In this document: piece by piece, positions 22,250 through 34,306 of the stretch
How the letters are laid out: every line of letters starts with the position of its first letter
Numbering within the stretch: the first letter of the stretch is position 1
Origin: Neolentinus lepideus HHB14362 ss-1
Lineage: Eukaryota > Basidiomycota > Agaricomycetes > Gloeophyllales > Gloeophyllaceae
Assembly: GCA_001632425.1 (NCBI GenBank)
Contig: KV425597.1
Location: 153,724 to 217,723, forward strand
DNA length: 64,000 bases
Direction: 5' to 3'
Position numbers and translations under genes: made by a program
The notes under the pieces: model-generated
Told to the model about the DNA's origin: nothing
Seen by the model: the letters and a program-made list of their open reading frames with translations, nothing else
The model's database searches: none

Positions 22250-24560
22250 TGGCGCGCGCGTGCAAGCAATTTATCCGTGGTTAAGTACACTGACCTAGTG
22301 TAACTTACCTATTGACTGACTTTCACACACATCGTAATCTCCCAACGCAAATGAAGCAGGCACCGGCTCACTACCGTCGTGCGCTTTCTTCACCCCTTTC
22401 TTGTAAAAACGATAGGATCCCTAATGGAACTGCCTTTCACCTCATGCTGGCACCGAGTGAAAGTACCAACTTCCCATTTGACCATGAGTTGGACCGCGCA
22501 TTAAGCTTCCATGTAATAACGAGGTGTGTTTAAGGGCGTGACAAGCTGAGACAAAACAGTCACGACAAGGTGAGTTTGGTGGATGCATCTCTGTTTTCTT
22601 CTCTGACGATTCAGTCATAGTTGTATTCATTGGTTGTTTATGGTGGCGAGCCCGCTGGCAGTGACTACACTTCTTGCTTAACTACCGCTAGAAGCATATT
22701 AAGAAGTCCCACCTTCATGTACAGCGAGTGGATCGACATGTTGGAAAGCGGATCGTATCGCCAACTACTTATCTGTGAGGCTTCTGGGAATCGGGACCAG
22801 CAGAAAGAATACGCGTCATAAATACGAGAAGGCTAAGACAAGAAAGGTATGTGTGCCATCTCTGCAAGAGGCGGCATCGTCTATGTTGCAAGACTAGACT
22901 CTCTGCTACGAGGGAGGTCCCGCGAGATTCATAATCATGGGTGCAGCAATATCTGTGACGATTTATGCTCTTTGAGGCACCACGTACATGCTTGGTACTC
23001 GTCGAGCACGCAATCCGCAATTTGGACTCTTCCAGAGTGGTCAACATCAATCAGGCCATTTTGGTGTGTAGTGAGTACATCTGCACATGTCCAGTCACCG
23101 AACAATTATTAGTCTTGCCGATGCAGCACTATCTTCGCCTGACCGAGGTCAGACAAATTTCTGGGTTGACTTGCAGCACGTGTTGCATACCGGAATGATT
23201 TAATATGGCGGTCAGTTTCCATGTAGTCCTGTGCGGGTTATTCTCAACATCTTATCGGAGGTGTGGAAACTATATCTTGGGTGTGCCGCCCTCTCTTTCG
23301 ATATATCAGGCTTTTCAGGAGGGCGCAAAGGAAAGTGACTTCGGCCTCATCCAGGATATACCTAATTGGAAACAGCATTGGCCTTTAATATCAACTGGAA
23401 GTAGGATTTCTTCCAAAGTGTCCCATTAAAACTCTTCAAAAGAGCTCCAATACGGCAACCCTGTAGAAAATCTTTAGAAACGCCGGGTGAGAACAGGCTG
23501 CTGTTCAAAGTTGTTGCAAGCGTGTCACGACTGAAAGTTCCTAGCAATTCTATCCGGAAGCGCTGATTTGGAAAATTACCAGAGCGTATACCAATATACA
23601 TTGCTTCATAGGTATCTACGAACGGCCTGAGGGGATGCCTTGCTTAGTATCTCCCTGGTAGTGAGGGAAATCTAACAAGGTTTCTGCAATGCCCACAAGG
23701 AGGGAATTATGGCTGACCATGAACTGCCAGTTCAACGCCGACACCAGACCAAATACACATGCTCACTGCTATAGAGTGGTTGTATTAGCTTGAAGATATC
23801 GCGCGGTCATTGTTACGCTCAACGGCTACTACGAGTCCACGGAGATCTCAAAGGGGTGAGTCGGGTCATTTCGCCAGTATCAAACGTCTCAGATGCCAAA
23901 GGCGAACATACTGATAGCAGCATCATGTGCACCGAAGCTAGCGAACACTGGTATGAGCACTCCTGGCTATCAGCACCGTTTGGGGCCAGGCGACACCAAC
24001 ACAAGCCCTCCAATGCTAGATGTATGTGATCCTTTCTTATCCATCTACTTCCGAGTGCTTGAGCAGATCACGACTCACTACAAATTGGTACACCACGCTG
24101 GATACATCCTGAGGCCTTGATAGAAACACACCAGCGGAGCACGGCGGATGATATCTACAGTATTGTGTCTTTATCATCAGATACACTGTAATGCGACAAT
24201 GCTTGCATAATTCCAATGGTGAGACACCATTGCTGCGTTCACATACTAAGTGTACGCATTGTTACCCGCGTTCGCCTAAGATGTTGCGATCATAGCGCCA
24301 CTGCTACCAGGCGGACGCCCCCGGTGGTCAGAAGAAGTCCCGACCTTTTCGACAAGCCCACACATTCTCTCGAATGACACCCTGCTCTAGGTATGACCTA
24401 ATACACCGAAAGAAGTTGCGATGGGGGCATCCGTTGCTTTGCACGTACCTATCGTGGAGTATCGACTGGTCAGGACTGGGTCTGTCCAAAGGATTTATCA
24501 CGACTGGTTTAGAATTGGCTCTAGAGCGGGACCGATTCGTAGTCTGCGAGTCGGACGTTT
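22250..24560. other. Gene-free stretch
   Basis: About 2.3 kb with only short open frames (under 100 codons) in all frames. One short frame near 23893-24040 (TPGYQHRLGPGDTNTSP) looks protein-like but could not be joined to anything or named. A run GCGCGCGCGTGC lies at about 22252. I see no other structure. Confidence 0.35.
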
Positions 24561-25516
24561 CTATTGTGCCGAGGTCAAGAAAGACCCAACAATGTCCATG
24601 TATCTCTTCCTCTCCTCCCAAAATGGTTGGTGAGTTGATTGCGCGAATTGAATCCATTTCACCCTAGGCATCCGCTCGAAGAATGGTTTCACTACCGTAT
24701 CTGTGGCCTCATCCTCTACTCCGTTGATCAATAAGGTAGTGTACGCGAGCCCATCAAGCTGGTCGATTATACTCCACGTCTTGATTGTCCCGGTAATGCA
24801 GAACTCGGAAGGACCATTCCTACGATGACATGTCTTGGGTCTCAACGGCGCAGAGGGAGAGGAGGCGAAACTTACATTACATGGTACACCGTGTGGTCTT
24901 CATTCATAGCAGTGACGGATGCCATCAGCTCCTGTGGCCAGGGATCGACGTTGCAGACATGTTTCCTATAGAAGGAAAACATCCCTTCCTCGTACTCCTT
25001 ATCGCCAGTCGTCCCCTCCGCCTCATGCTTCCGTATCATATCAATAAACTCCTTGGGCATCTCCTCTAGGAGCCTGTTTGTTTCCTGTATCCAGAGCTCC
25101 ATAGACGCAGGCGTTCCTACCAGCACCATATGCTTCAAGCCAGTCGGCTTGCGAGTCGCTGCGAACATCGCCGCCAGCATCCCTCCCCAAGAATGACCGA
25201 GTAGATCGTAGTTATTGGCGATCCCGAGATGGTCAAGCAGGTTCTGCAGCTCGTCCATGAAGAGGTCGCACGTCCAGAAGTCTGCTCCTCTGTCGCGGAG
25301 ATGTGTGGATCTGCCGATGCCGATCTGGTCGTAGAAAACAACCGGAATGCCGTGATTGCTCTGAAGGTCGGTGTGCGGCGCCAGATAGTGGTGAGACATC
25401 CCTGGGCCGCCATGGAGAACCACGACTGGCCTAGCTGAAGAGTTCAGATCTCCTGTGAGCTGATACCAAGTCTGGAAGGTCTCGTCGCCTACGCGAAAGT
25501 CGATGGTATCGGCCAT
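24561..25516 (-). CDS. Proline iminopeptidase-like alpha/beta hydrolase
   Basis: Serine peptidase of the proline iminopeptidase (S33) group, which removes N-terminal proline or related residues from peptides; fungal relatives also act on L-amino acid amides. Two exons (25516-24876 and 24819-24561) joined by a 56-base GT-AG intron give 299 aa. The oxyanion-hole block is VVVLHGGPGMSHHYL, followed by VVFYDQIGIGRSTHL. The nucleophile is in LLGHSWGGMLAAMFA. The acid is probably in LINGVEDEATD and the His in AQSTHQPFWEE. The start MADTIDFRVGDETFQTW matches the usual N-terminus; a longer in-frame extension upstream is unlike the family and was not used. There is no signal peptide, so it should be cytosolic. 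A truncated second copy lies at 28980. Confidence 0.9.
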
Positions 25517-25816
25517 TACTGCGCACCTGAACTTAGCGCGTGCTTTGTAGGCTTCCCAGGTAGCACAAATGTAGCCGTACAACAGTCCACGATACGGTAT
25601 GCCCACGATGTTATCTCCGTAATGTGCAAAATTATCACGTTGATTGTAGTGTAAGCACATGATGATCACAAGAACAAATGAGTGAATCCTCCCGTATGTG
25701 TTCGGTGATATATTTACAGCAGTCAAGCTGGCAGAGGGCAATTACTTGAATCCAGTTTATCAGTGCATAGGTCATCGCAATCAAATGATTTTCAGCTCAC
25801 TTACGGGACGCTCGCG

Positions 25817-26212
25817 TCAGCTCTGAGACTTACTCTCAGCTTGCCACATATCCGGGGTCGCCGCTGGCTGCTCGTCGACCGGGTTTGTGTCGTGTGCTCT
25901 CCGCTCGGCCTCCTTCTTCTGTGCAGCCTCGAATCCATCCTCATCGAACGACTTGTTGCAACAAGAACCGCAGCATCCCCTCTGCCCCCCACAGCAGCCA
26001 TCTGCACCGAACCGCTCTACGAGAGTAAATCGGAGCGATACAGGTTAGAAGAACAGACTCACTCACTCGTGTTGCACCATGCCTCAAAGCATCCAGTTAC
26101 AGCAACACCTGATAAATTCCTATCGGCACAGGCATCCTTGACGGTAGTATAAATTTGACGTACAGCATACACCTATAAGTCCGGCGATGCAGCTTTCTCC
26201 TGCGTTGGCCAT
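25817..26212 (-). CDS. Small cysteine-rich protein
   Basis: A 96-residue protein hidden in three short exons (26212-26164, 26108-26067, 26016-25817) with introns of 55 and 50 bases. It starts MANAGESCIAGLIGVCC, runs through a hydrophobic GVCCVAVTGCFEAWC, then a Cys/Gly cluster DGCCGGQRGCCGSCCNKS, and ends in a charged disordered tail (FDEDGFEAAQKKEAERR to AESKSQS*). The lengths of the three exons sum to 97 codons including the stop. A short hydrophobic start, a CC-rich middle and a polar tail resemble small fungal membrane-associated Cys-rich proteins of unknown role, some of the CYSTM type. No function is assigned. The evidence is exon frame continuity plus the composition; no single exon would be noticed alone. 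Confidence 0.6.
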
Positions 26213-26582
26213 CTCGCTGGAACAACGAATGGAGCGTAATAAAGCAAAAGGGCCTTTATTTATGGCTGCATTTTCAGTGCGTAGGAGGCGTACGCGCAGC
26301 AACGCATATATGCAGCGATGCCATTGCTCAGATGTACAGGGGATACCGGCGTCCGGCGGTCAAGTTAGGTTCAGGGCCGGCGGCGACTTGCAAGTACTGC
26401 CTTCAAGCAGGTGAACTCGATTTGATGGGCCAATGCCACAAAAACCAGTAGCAACAAATATTTATGACATACAGACACAATGTAATTTACCCCATTAGAA
26501 AGCATTTGGCGACATACTTTTTCAACGCAGCTGGGAGCCGAAAAAGATGCCAAGACAACTCCAAGACAACTCCATAAATTCC

Positions 26583-27719
26583 TCATGGCTGCACAGGCGG
26601 CAGGAATAGCTCCAACGCTGTGAGAGCCTCAGGCTGCACCGGCCATTGTTGAATCACCCGCTCTGGCGGTAATTCAGACCAGTTGGGGGATGAAGTTGGC
26701 TTGATCTGGGAGAAATCCTGCACGAATAGGTGCTTGCTCTCCTAGCAGAACATGAGGCCATGCAAGGAGAACGTGGTGTCAACACGTACCCAGGCACTGC
26801 TCTCTGTCAGGTTGGGTAGGGATTTGGGGAATGGTGAGAAGCGGATCCCTGAGCAATGTTCAATGACGGGATTTGATGGAATGGAGAGATAGACGTCTGT
26901 GTCCTTTGAGGTATGCATCCGGAACTAGAAGTGAATAAGTGCGAGATTAGACGAATAACTGTCGCAGCTTTTACCTGATGACAACTAAGCACCAGCACGC
27001 ATCGTCGTAAATCATGCAACAGCACGCTACCGTTCACCTGGCCCAGCAGCAGTACGCAATGCGTGATATTCCGGACATGGATAGCAGAGAACGACCGCCC
27101 GACTGGAGTTACTAAGTTTAAGATGCAGTGATCCAGGTCCGAAATAGTCAGATCGGTTGCCTGCACATTTCCCAGCTCAGCCGCAGTAAGGTAGGTATAC
27201 GATCTCGATGCAATGGACAAGCCCGCAGTCACAGCAGTCGGAGGTACCTCCGTCGATGTAAAAGATGGCGTCGGAGCAATAGCATTCGGGGTGGTCGTAG
27301 GTGTAGACGCCTTAGTCGCCTTTCGCCTGAATGAAAACTTAGCCTTTGGAGCAGACGCAGCGCGCAATTCTTCCAGATTCCCCTCGATAGAGTTCAGTTG
27401 CTATCGAAAAATCCGTCGAAGAGTGCAGGAACTAGATGTAGCAGATACCCTACCGATTCGTATTGCCTCTGATCGTAAGACGGCAGATACCCAGTTGCGT
27501 CCGTCAATTCCTTCCTTACTTTCACCAGATCCTGCGTGATACCTTGGACTTGCTCCGGATTCGGTGATGGTTTGGCAGCTTCGATACGCGACGAAAGTTC
27601 TGTTGTACCGGCACCGTTTAGGGCATGCTCGAAATGAAAATGGCGGATTGCAGACCGGATCGGGCGTCCTGGAAGTAGTGATAGAATGTGTCGATTAGCT
27701 CGCGAGTATTGACAGACAT
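26583..27719 (-). CDS. TBCC: Tubulin-folding cofactor C
   Basis: Cofactor C of the tubulin-folding pathway, the GTPase-activating component that releases alpha/beta-tubulin heterodimers. The N-terminal spectrin-like helices are made from exon 1 (MSVNTRELIDTFYHYFQDARS) and exon 2 (SRIEAAKPSPNPEQVQGI, VKVRKELTDATGYLPSYDQ). Exon 3 begins QLNSIEGNLEELRAAS and carries a Ser/Thr/Pro linker, then the TBCC beta-helix domain: TISDLDHCILNL, HVRNITHCVLLLGQVNG, VLLHDLRRCVLVLSCHQ. After an intron comes FRMHTSKDTDVYLSI with IEHCSGIRFSPFPKS, and the last exon (ESKHLFVQDFSQIK) ends at 26583. The Arg of LRRC is the usual GAP arginine position, judged from memory. Start and stop fit the family length. It is head-to-head with RBX1. 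Confidence 0.92.
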
Positions 27720-27917
27720 TCCGACGGAATCCAGAAGATTGGTCTGAAATTAGTATAAGGACCGTCGCAGTGACTGTGGTGGTCGTTACGTATACTCGTT
27801 AGAAGCAGGGTGACTCCGTGACACAGAGCGTCTCAGGCTGGCGCGGCCTCTTCTAGAGTTCGTTCCTCCTCACGATCTTCCCCCTCGTCGCTGCAGAGCA
27901 CCTCAAGATCCTCTACA
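27720..27917. promoter_or_regulatory. Short bidirectional promoter, TBCC / RBX1
   Basis: Only 198 bases separate the two divergent start codons, so both core promoters and 5' UTRs must share it. I see no convincing TATA box. The arrangement suggests shared expression but does not show it. Confidence 0.5.
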
Positions 27918-28589
27918 ATGGCTGATATGGACGTTGATCCCCCTACCACTGCGAACAAGAAGGAGGAAAAGCAGCGATTTGAGGTCAAGAAGGTGACTGT
28001 CCATAATGCGATGCCTGAACATGCACTGACCAATGCTTAGTGGAATGCCGTGGCTTTGTGGGCTTGGGGTAAGCTGGATCTTTAGAAGTCAGCCGAAGAT
28101 GTTGCTTGGATTGTACGCGAAGCTTTCGCGCGTGCAAGAGGTCTGGTTGCTCAGAGCGTGACTAACTGATCTGTCCGTAGACATCGTCGTAGACAACTGT
28201 GCCATCTGCAGAAACCATATCATGGATCTATGTGAGTATCATGCTTATCTTGCTTATCTTGCAACCGTGGTCCACGGCGTCACTGATACGGTATTGCTGT
28301 TCTGCCAGGCATCGATTGTCAGGCGAATCAGATCTCCGCAACCAGCGAGGACTGTAACGCGGCCTGGGGTATCTGTAACGTATGTCCGCGCAATGTTTTA
28401 GGTCACGATTTGTGTTGATGGTTGGACCATTCAGCATGCGTTCCACTTCCACTGCATCTCGCGGTGGCTGAAGACTAGGAACGTCTGCCCGCTGGATAAC
28501 AGAGAGTGGGAGTTGCAGAAGTACGTTATCGTTCCTTCCTTTTTTCATGATGGCGCGTTCAATCTGAATATCCTAGGTACGGCCGATGA
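27918..28589 (+). CDS. RBX1: RING-box protein RBX1/HRT1
   Basis: RING-H2 subunit of cullin-RING ubiquitin ligases that recruits the E2 and promotes cullin neddylation. Six exons give about 107 aa, the family size. They read [21 protein letters not shown], then [75 protein letters not shown] and KYGR*. All zinc ligands of the C3H2C3 RING and the extra cluster are there. The cullin-binding beta strand ([12 protein letters not shown]) is correct. Last exon is ten bases of code (28577 on). Intron borders are all GT-AG, about 50-80 bases. Intact. Confidence 0.96.
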
Positions 28590-28979
28590 GGACCCTGGTT
28601 TACGTCAGAATAATCACCATGTTTTGTCTGTATACTAGCTTTTTCCTCTGTTCCACGTGTATCTGCAAAATTGTTCAAAATCGCTACATTCGCATAGAAA
28701 CTAATGTGCCACGACTTGCAATCAGATGTGAATGATGTAAGACGATGAGCTGCATCTTGGAAGTTCGGGTGTTCGGTACGTATGATTAATGCACTTGACG
28801 TACTCTAAACCTCCCGGTGATAGCAATTCGGGCATGCCAGTTTCTGTAGAATTGGCTAATGCAATGACTTTTGTTCCAGATATGGGGTTGGTGTAGGTGC
28901 TTTACGAGTAGCCCTCAAATATGACTGGGATATGATGGTGAAGATATAAAATTAGCTGAACAAGCCAAGGCGAATACCA

Positions 28980-29360
28980 ATGATGACCAGCACGACCATC
29001 AACTACTGCATAGGCGACGAGATTCCCCCCACGCTCACTGGGGATCTGAATTCGCCCGCTCGACCTCCATCCTTGTCATATTCTACGACCAGCTCGGCGG
29101 TGGTCGATCAACCCATCTCCCTGGGAGAAAGAAAGAATTCTGGACGTACGACCTCTTCATGAACGAGCTCCAGAGCCCACTTGAACATCACAAGGTCGTG
29201 GTTAACTATGATCTCCTCGGGGATTCGTTTGGCGTGATGTTGGCTATGATGTTGGTGCCGATGCACAAGCCCAAGAGACTGATGCACTTGGTCATGGTGT
29301 CCTGCCCGCCTTCCATAGAGTTGCGGCTCTCTTTGGATCAACTGGGTCAAGCTCGCGAGA
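28980..29360 (+). pseudogene. Truncated proline iminopeptidase copy
   Basis: Damaged relative of the hydrolase at 24561-25516. The start reads TINYCIGDEI, then LTGDLNSPARP. The sequence then jumps, in another frame, to VIFYDQLGGGRSTHLPG, EFWTYDLFMNELQ, VVNYDLLGDSFGVML, HKPKRLMHLVMVS and PPSIELRL. About 30 codons carrying the oxyanion-hole HGGPG block are deleted and a frameshift remains. Similarity fades after about 29360, so the acid and catalytic His are gone. The nucleophile Ser survives as GDSFG. It cannot make a working enzyme. Confidence 0.8.
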
Positions 29361-29995
29361 TCGACATACATGTCATTCTGACAGGGAAAGGAGACATATG
29401 TAGATACACTCGACTTCGGTGTCATCAGATGGTTCGATGCCCAAGAGCGTCCGTAGTCGAGGAGCTGCCCACCATGCGTGACCCAAGTAATAATTTAACT
29501 GTTCCAAGGTAAGAACTCGTAGTAGAAAGAGTACATGCTGTACAGCCGGACCCGAGAATTGTGGTTACGGTGCCATGAATTCTACCGGAGTCCGTGCGAG
29601 TAATAAGCAGATGCGTACACACAACGAAGAGCGTCAGGACGACACCATAGCCGACATAAGTGAGGAGAGATCCTTGTAGGAATGTCTCCTCGCTGTATAT
29701 CAAGGTCGAAGTCTCATTTAAAGGCTGCGGTCTGGGGCATGACTGTGCCACCACGTCATGTGCTAGTGACACAACACGACAGAAGCTAGCCACCAGTGAC
29801 TATGGATGGCTATGCACTTTTTGCTCCGTCCATTCTGAATTCCTGAAAGGGATCGGATGCTCGAATTCATGAATGCCAGGTATGGTGAATTGATCTGCAC
29901 CACGACAACCACAGCGGTCGCGGCGCACCTCGATAACTGCATTCCATATTAGACTACCTGCGTTGTACTTAGGCTGCCGCGGAACAGGCATAACT

Positions 29996-32093
29996 TTACG
30001 CTTGCTGATGGTCCACCTTACTAGCCACGAAAGCACATCTCAAGCTCTCCGCGTCAGGTTCCGGTTCCGCATAGTTCCCGCTATTCGTCGTCGTATTCTG
30101 GGGGTCCTGCTGTAGAACAATCCTGTTCCTCGACGCGAATGAGTACTGCGGCCACTCAGGTGAACGGTCCAGCTTGTACGTGTTCGGATCACCCGAGCGC
30201 ACGAAGGACAGCCAATACGCGAAGAGCTCTGAGGTGAAGGCGAGCTCTACTGGCGTCTGCGGCGTGAACGTCGTAGTTCCATTATATCTGCAACATGCGA
30301 TTTGAATATTCGACGTGCATTATAGGAAGTAGGAATTCAACACACCCGGTATTTGTACCTCGGAACATCATCCAATTTTCTGACGCATGTTCGACGGCGG
30401 TGTCGTTAATTTGCGTGGGATTCGGCTGGTTATACCGATACGTCCATGTATTGTTGAAAACTGAAAGGGCTGTGCCAAGAATGGTACGCTTGGGGTGACA
30501 TCATCAGGAGAGCTCGGAAATACGTTTCAAGTGATCGACTTACCGCACAGCGAACATCTGATTCACCGGTAGTATCACGAAATTGCTCGTTACTGGACGG
30601 GTACTGTGATGCTGGGTAGATGACAGTATAACCTTCTAGGTCGTATTCGGTGAGGGATGGAAAATATGTTGTAAGGGCGGTAAGAATGTCTGATCCACCG
30701 GATAGGGTCTCGTTGGAGGTGGCGCTGTAGATGAGAAGTTCTACAAACGAACAAGGAGGTATGAGAAGTAGAGCACCTACCCGACGATCAAAGGCACCTG
30801 CTTGAACTCGCCTCGCAAAACCGACCGCGTAGGGTAGTCAAGGATGATTTTGCCGTCGATGATAGGGTGGAATGCGTTATAAAGGGATCCTGTACTGCAT
30901 AAACGTCAAGGACTATTCGTATCTAACAGAGGACCTCAACCTTCGGAGCTTACAAGTTGTAGTTGGTAGCGTCCTGAGCCCGCGCTAACGCGCTCACACT
31001 AGCATTGCGCAAGCACGCCATTTGCTCGGCGACGGTGTCTGGGCCACAGCCGGCATAGCTTGCGTAGTACTCAAAAGCAGGCTGGTGGAATCGGAGGGAA
31101 CTTACATGAGCACAACACGAATGGACACTTAAGAATAAATCTTACAATCTCCTGCTCCGGTAGAGCCACAGGTGTTCGGAACACACTCTGAGCAATAGCG
31201 CCATGGAACAGCGGAGTGCTACCCTCATTCGCAACAAGGTGGAGCTCGACGGATGATCCGCCCGCACTCTGGCCATTGATAGTAACTTGCGTTGGGTCGC
31301 CGCCAAACATATCGATGTACTGATTGATCCACTTGAGTGCTTGAATCTGGTCCTGGAAGCCAGCATTGAGGTCGCCCACCGTGCCGCTCAGGAGCTCTGG
31401 ATGCGCGAGGAAGCCGAAGGAGTCGAGACGGTAGTAGACAGAGACTATAACTACATTCGGGAATTGGTTAATCCAATCGTCAAACGGCCAGTTTGCTGGA
31501 TTTCCGTAGACATAACCTGAGTAGAAGGAGTGAATGTAGCCAGAGAAACCGAAGGTATATGAGGATTACCTCCACCGTGGATGTAGACGAGCACAGGCAC
31601 TATTAGAGTTTATTAGTATTATTGCTCATGACTGGGGAATTCATGTTACGAACAATTACTGCCCTTGGAGGCGCCGTATGGTGTGTAAATGTTAACTTTC
31701 AGACAGTCCTCACTCCCCGCACCTCCAGCATCACCTACTGTAATAAAGATCAGTTTGAGCATGGTCGAAGGTTTATTGACATTGCCCACCTCCCGTAGTA
31801 CCTTGGATGCAGAAATTAGGGTAAGTCGTAGAGTCAATGACTTGGCCGTTTGCAGCAGCTGCTACACGAGTGACATTCAACGGAAGGGGAGCGCGAAATC
31901 TCAGTTCACCGAGAGGAGGTTCGGCGTACGGAATTCCGAGATAGGCCACGGTGTTAGGGTAAGAAACGTTCCCCTTGTAGCTCGCATAGCCGGTGTCGAC
32001 GACGTTTCCGACAGTTTCAGTGGTGATTGCGAAGGCAAGTCGCGAACCATATAGCAGAAGCCCAACTAAAGAGCGAAGTGTCAAGCCCCACAT
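29996..32093 (-). CDS. Secreted type-B carboxylesterase/lipase (copy A, intact)
   Basis: Alpha/beta hydrolase of the cholinesterase-like type-B carboxylesterase family, which hydrolyses esters outside the cell. The signal peptide is MWGLTLRSLVGLLLYGSRLAFA. Family blocks in order: VVDTGYASYKGNVSYPNTVA, LGIPYAEPPLGELRFRAP, SEDCLKVNIYTP, VPVLVYIHGGG, VYYRLDSFGFLAHPE, GFQDQIQALKWINQY, FGGDPTQVTINGQSAGG with the nucleophile Ser, FEYYASYAGCG, and a C-terminus FVRSGDPNTYKLDRSP, WPQYSFASRNRIVLQQ, SLRCAFVASKVDHQQA*. About ten exons with GT-AG introns; the frame joins at every border I followed, so it looks functional. Substrate cannot be told; basidiomycete relatives act on feruloyl, carotenoid or short-chain fatty esters. 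It is the left end of a cluster of six related copies. Confidence 0.9.
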
Positions 32094-32629
32094 TTTGCTA
32101 GCCAGCTAGGACGCCTTGTAGCATTTCGTAGATGACACGCCCTCCTTATAGAGAGACCCAGAAAATAGAAACAGAGCGGCCGACAGAAATAAAAGAGCCG
32201 AAATAATTGCACATTTGGCCAATCACAACCAGTCGAAGCAGGCGCAAGGCGGTCATCAGACCGTGCTTGAGGCTTCGTGGAGGAACAGTCGGAAATACCA
32301 CCCTGGACGGGCCGCTCCTGAGTGTGAAGGTCTGAATTCCCTGACAAAAACCACAGCTTTGACGTTGCTACCCTAGTATTGGAAGAAGATATCTACTGCT
32401 CGGTGCAGCTGCAGGACGAGGCAAAAAGCAGTGAAACAGATCTAGAGGGTGCGGGTTAACCGCCGGCGATAGCATTGCAACGGGCGCCTAATTAATTCCT
32501 GTAAAGGCAATCTCCGAAGTGGATCTTATTGCGTGCACTGATTTCTTTCGTAAGGACAAACGTAGTAAGGGCTTCCGTGTTCGTTTCACAATAACTGCTT
32601 GCTGTTTGAGAGATCTCAAGTTCAGGACA

Positions 32630-34238
32630 ATGAGCAAAGTGGTATTTGGTGCGTTCTTATATAACCTTTAACATATGATGTATTTCATAGCTATTCAGTC
32701 GGCAATGTCCCCTATAACATGGGCGAAGTAGGTCCTCATCCTTGTGCTTGCAATCAAAGAGACTTACGAGGCTTCCGTGTAAGGAACAACTTATTGATGT
32801 GTTCAAGTCGGTTGGGCAAGTTATTGGATTCAGGTGTGTGAGCATAGATCTGTAAGGAGGCTGACTTACTAATCCTATTGAACAACGAAGATTGGTGTTT
32901 GACAGGGAGACGGGGAAACCGCGAGGATATGGGTTCTGCGAATTCACGGGTACGCTCGCAACTAGTCTGATTGAATATACGCAGCCCGGGTCCTTACAGT
33001 ACCACGGAATTGTGCCACGTCTAAATCACAGACCATGAAACTGCATTGTCTGCTGTTCGCAACCTGAATAATGTCGATGTCGGTGGTCGTCCCCTTCGAA
33101 TAGATCTCGCCGATTCAGACCCATTCCTTGAAGGCAAAACCACGGTGCGTGGCGAAATCATCGACAGCGGCGAATCAAGAGCCCAATGGCGAGAACGTGA
33201 ACGTGAAATCCACCGAGGGGGCGGCGCTCCGTCTAGGAATCAAGATCCAAACGCATTTCTCTCAACCCTTCCGCCAGGCGTGCCAGTGCCTCCAGGAAAG
33301 ACGCCTCCGGATGTAATCACGCAAGTCCTGGCTGAAATGCCACCCCCTCAAGTAATTGAAGTCTTAGCACAGATGAAGGTTCGACGTCAGCATAGTGAGA
33401 ATGCCTCAAGATCTATATCACTGAGCCCCTCTCGAATGTGTTTAGGCATTCGTTATCACTCACCCTGAACAAGCACGAGCACTGCTTATGGCGCATCCGC
33501 AGCTCGGATACGCGTTGTTTCAAGCACTGATTATGCACAAAATCCTAGATGAACAAATTATTACGGTAGAACCATTTCCTCGCTTGAATATCACACTCGC
33601 CAGTTGTCTGAATGGACCGGCAAATAGCGTATGCAAGCTGCTGCCGCCGCCGCTTCAAGACCGGCCCCCCCGAATGTTCCGACCCCTGCCCTTTCTGTGC
33701 CACCTCAACCACCTTTCCCTCCGAACTTGTACAGTCAAGGCCCACAACATCTGCATCAAGGACAACCTCCCATGCCGATGTCTAACCCATCCATGACAGT
33801 GCCTCCGCCGATGCACGGGCACGGACAGCCCCAGATGCCTCCTATGCCGCCATATGGAGCGCAGGCACCGCCGCCACACATCCCGCCCAATCATATTCCT
33901 CAGTCACAGCCGTCTTACTACCAGCCGCCCCCGCCGCATCCGTCATCTACACCAAATCCAGCACAGGCGCAAGTGCAACAGGACGTACACATTGATCCGC
34001 AGCAGAAGGTAAACATCATGATATTGGCGTCTTAAATGCGCGGTGATTAATTGGTATACAGGCAATGCTGCTGCAAGTCTTAGGCATGACGCCGGAGCAG
34101 ATCAACGCCTTGGACCCAACAGCGCGAGATACCGTGAATCGGATAGTGCGTATCCTACTTCTCGTAGGCGCCAAATCTTCAACTCACGTCCTTCCCTCAC
34201 AGCGAAGTCAATTCTATCCGCAAGGTTTCTCGACATAG
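32630..34238 (+). CDS. CSTF2: Cleavage stimulation factor 64-kDa subunit (CstF64/RNA15-like)
   Basis: RNA-binding subunit of the mRNA 3'-end cleavage and polyadenylation complex, binding GU-rich sequence downstream of the cleavage site. Exons join to MSKVVFVGNVPYNMGEEQL (RNP2), IDVFKSVGQVIGFRLVFD, GKPRGYGFCEF (RNP1) and DHETALSAVRNLNNVDVGG, a complete RRM. A hinge domain follows: LAEMPPPQVIEVLAQMK, split by an intron, then AFVITHPEQARALLMAHPQ. Next is a long Pro/Gln/Met-rich region (33631-34000). The C-terminal three-helix domain MLLQVLGMTPEQINALDPTA ends RSQFYPQGFST*. Nine or so exons; several introns under 50 bases. Domain order and length match the family. Its stop lies 68 bases from the convergent ThrRS stop. 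Confidence 0.94.
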
Positions 34239-34306
34239 CTAGCTAATGTCTAACGAAGACTACCAAAATAATATATCGAGCACGTCCTCGATTCTACCCC
34301 TGTATA

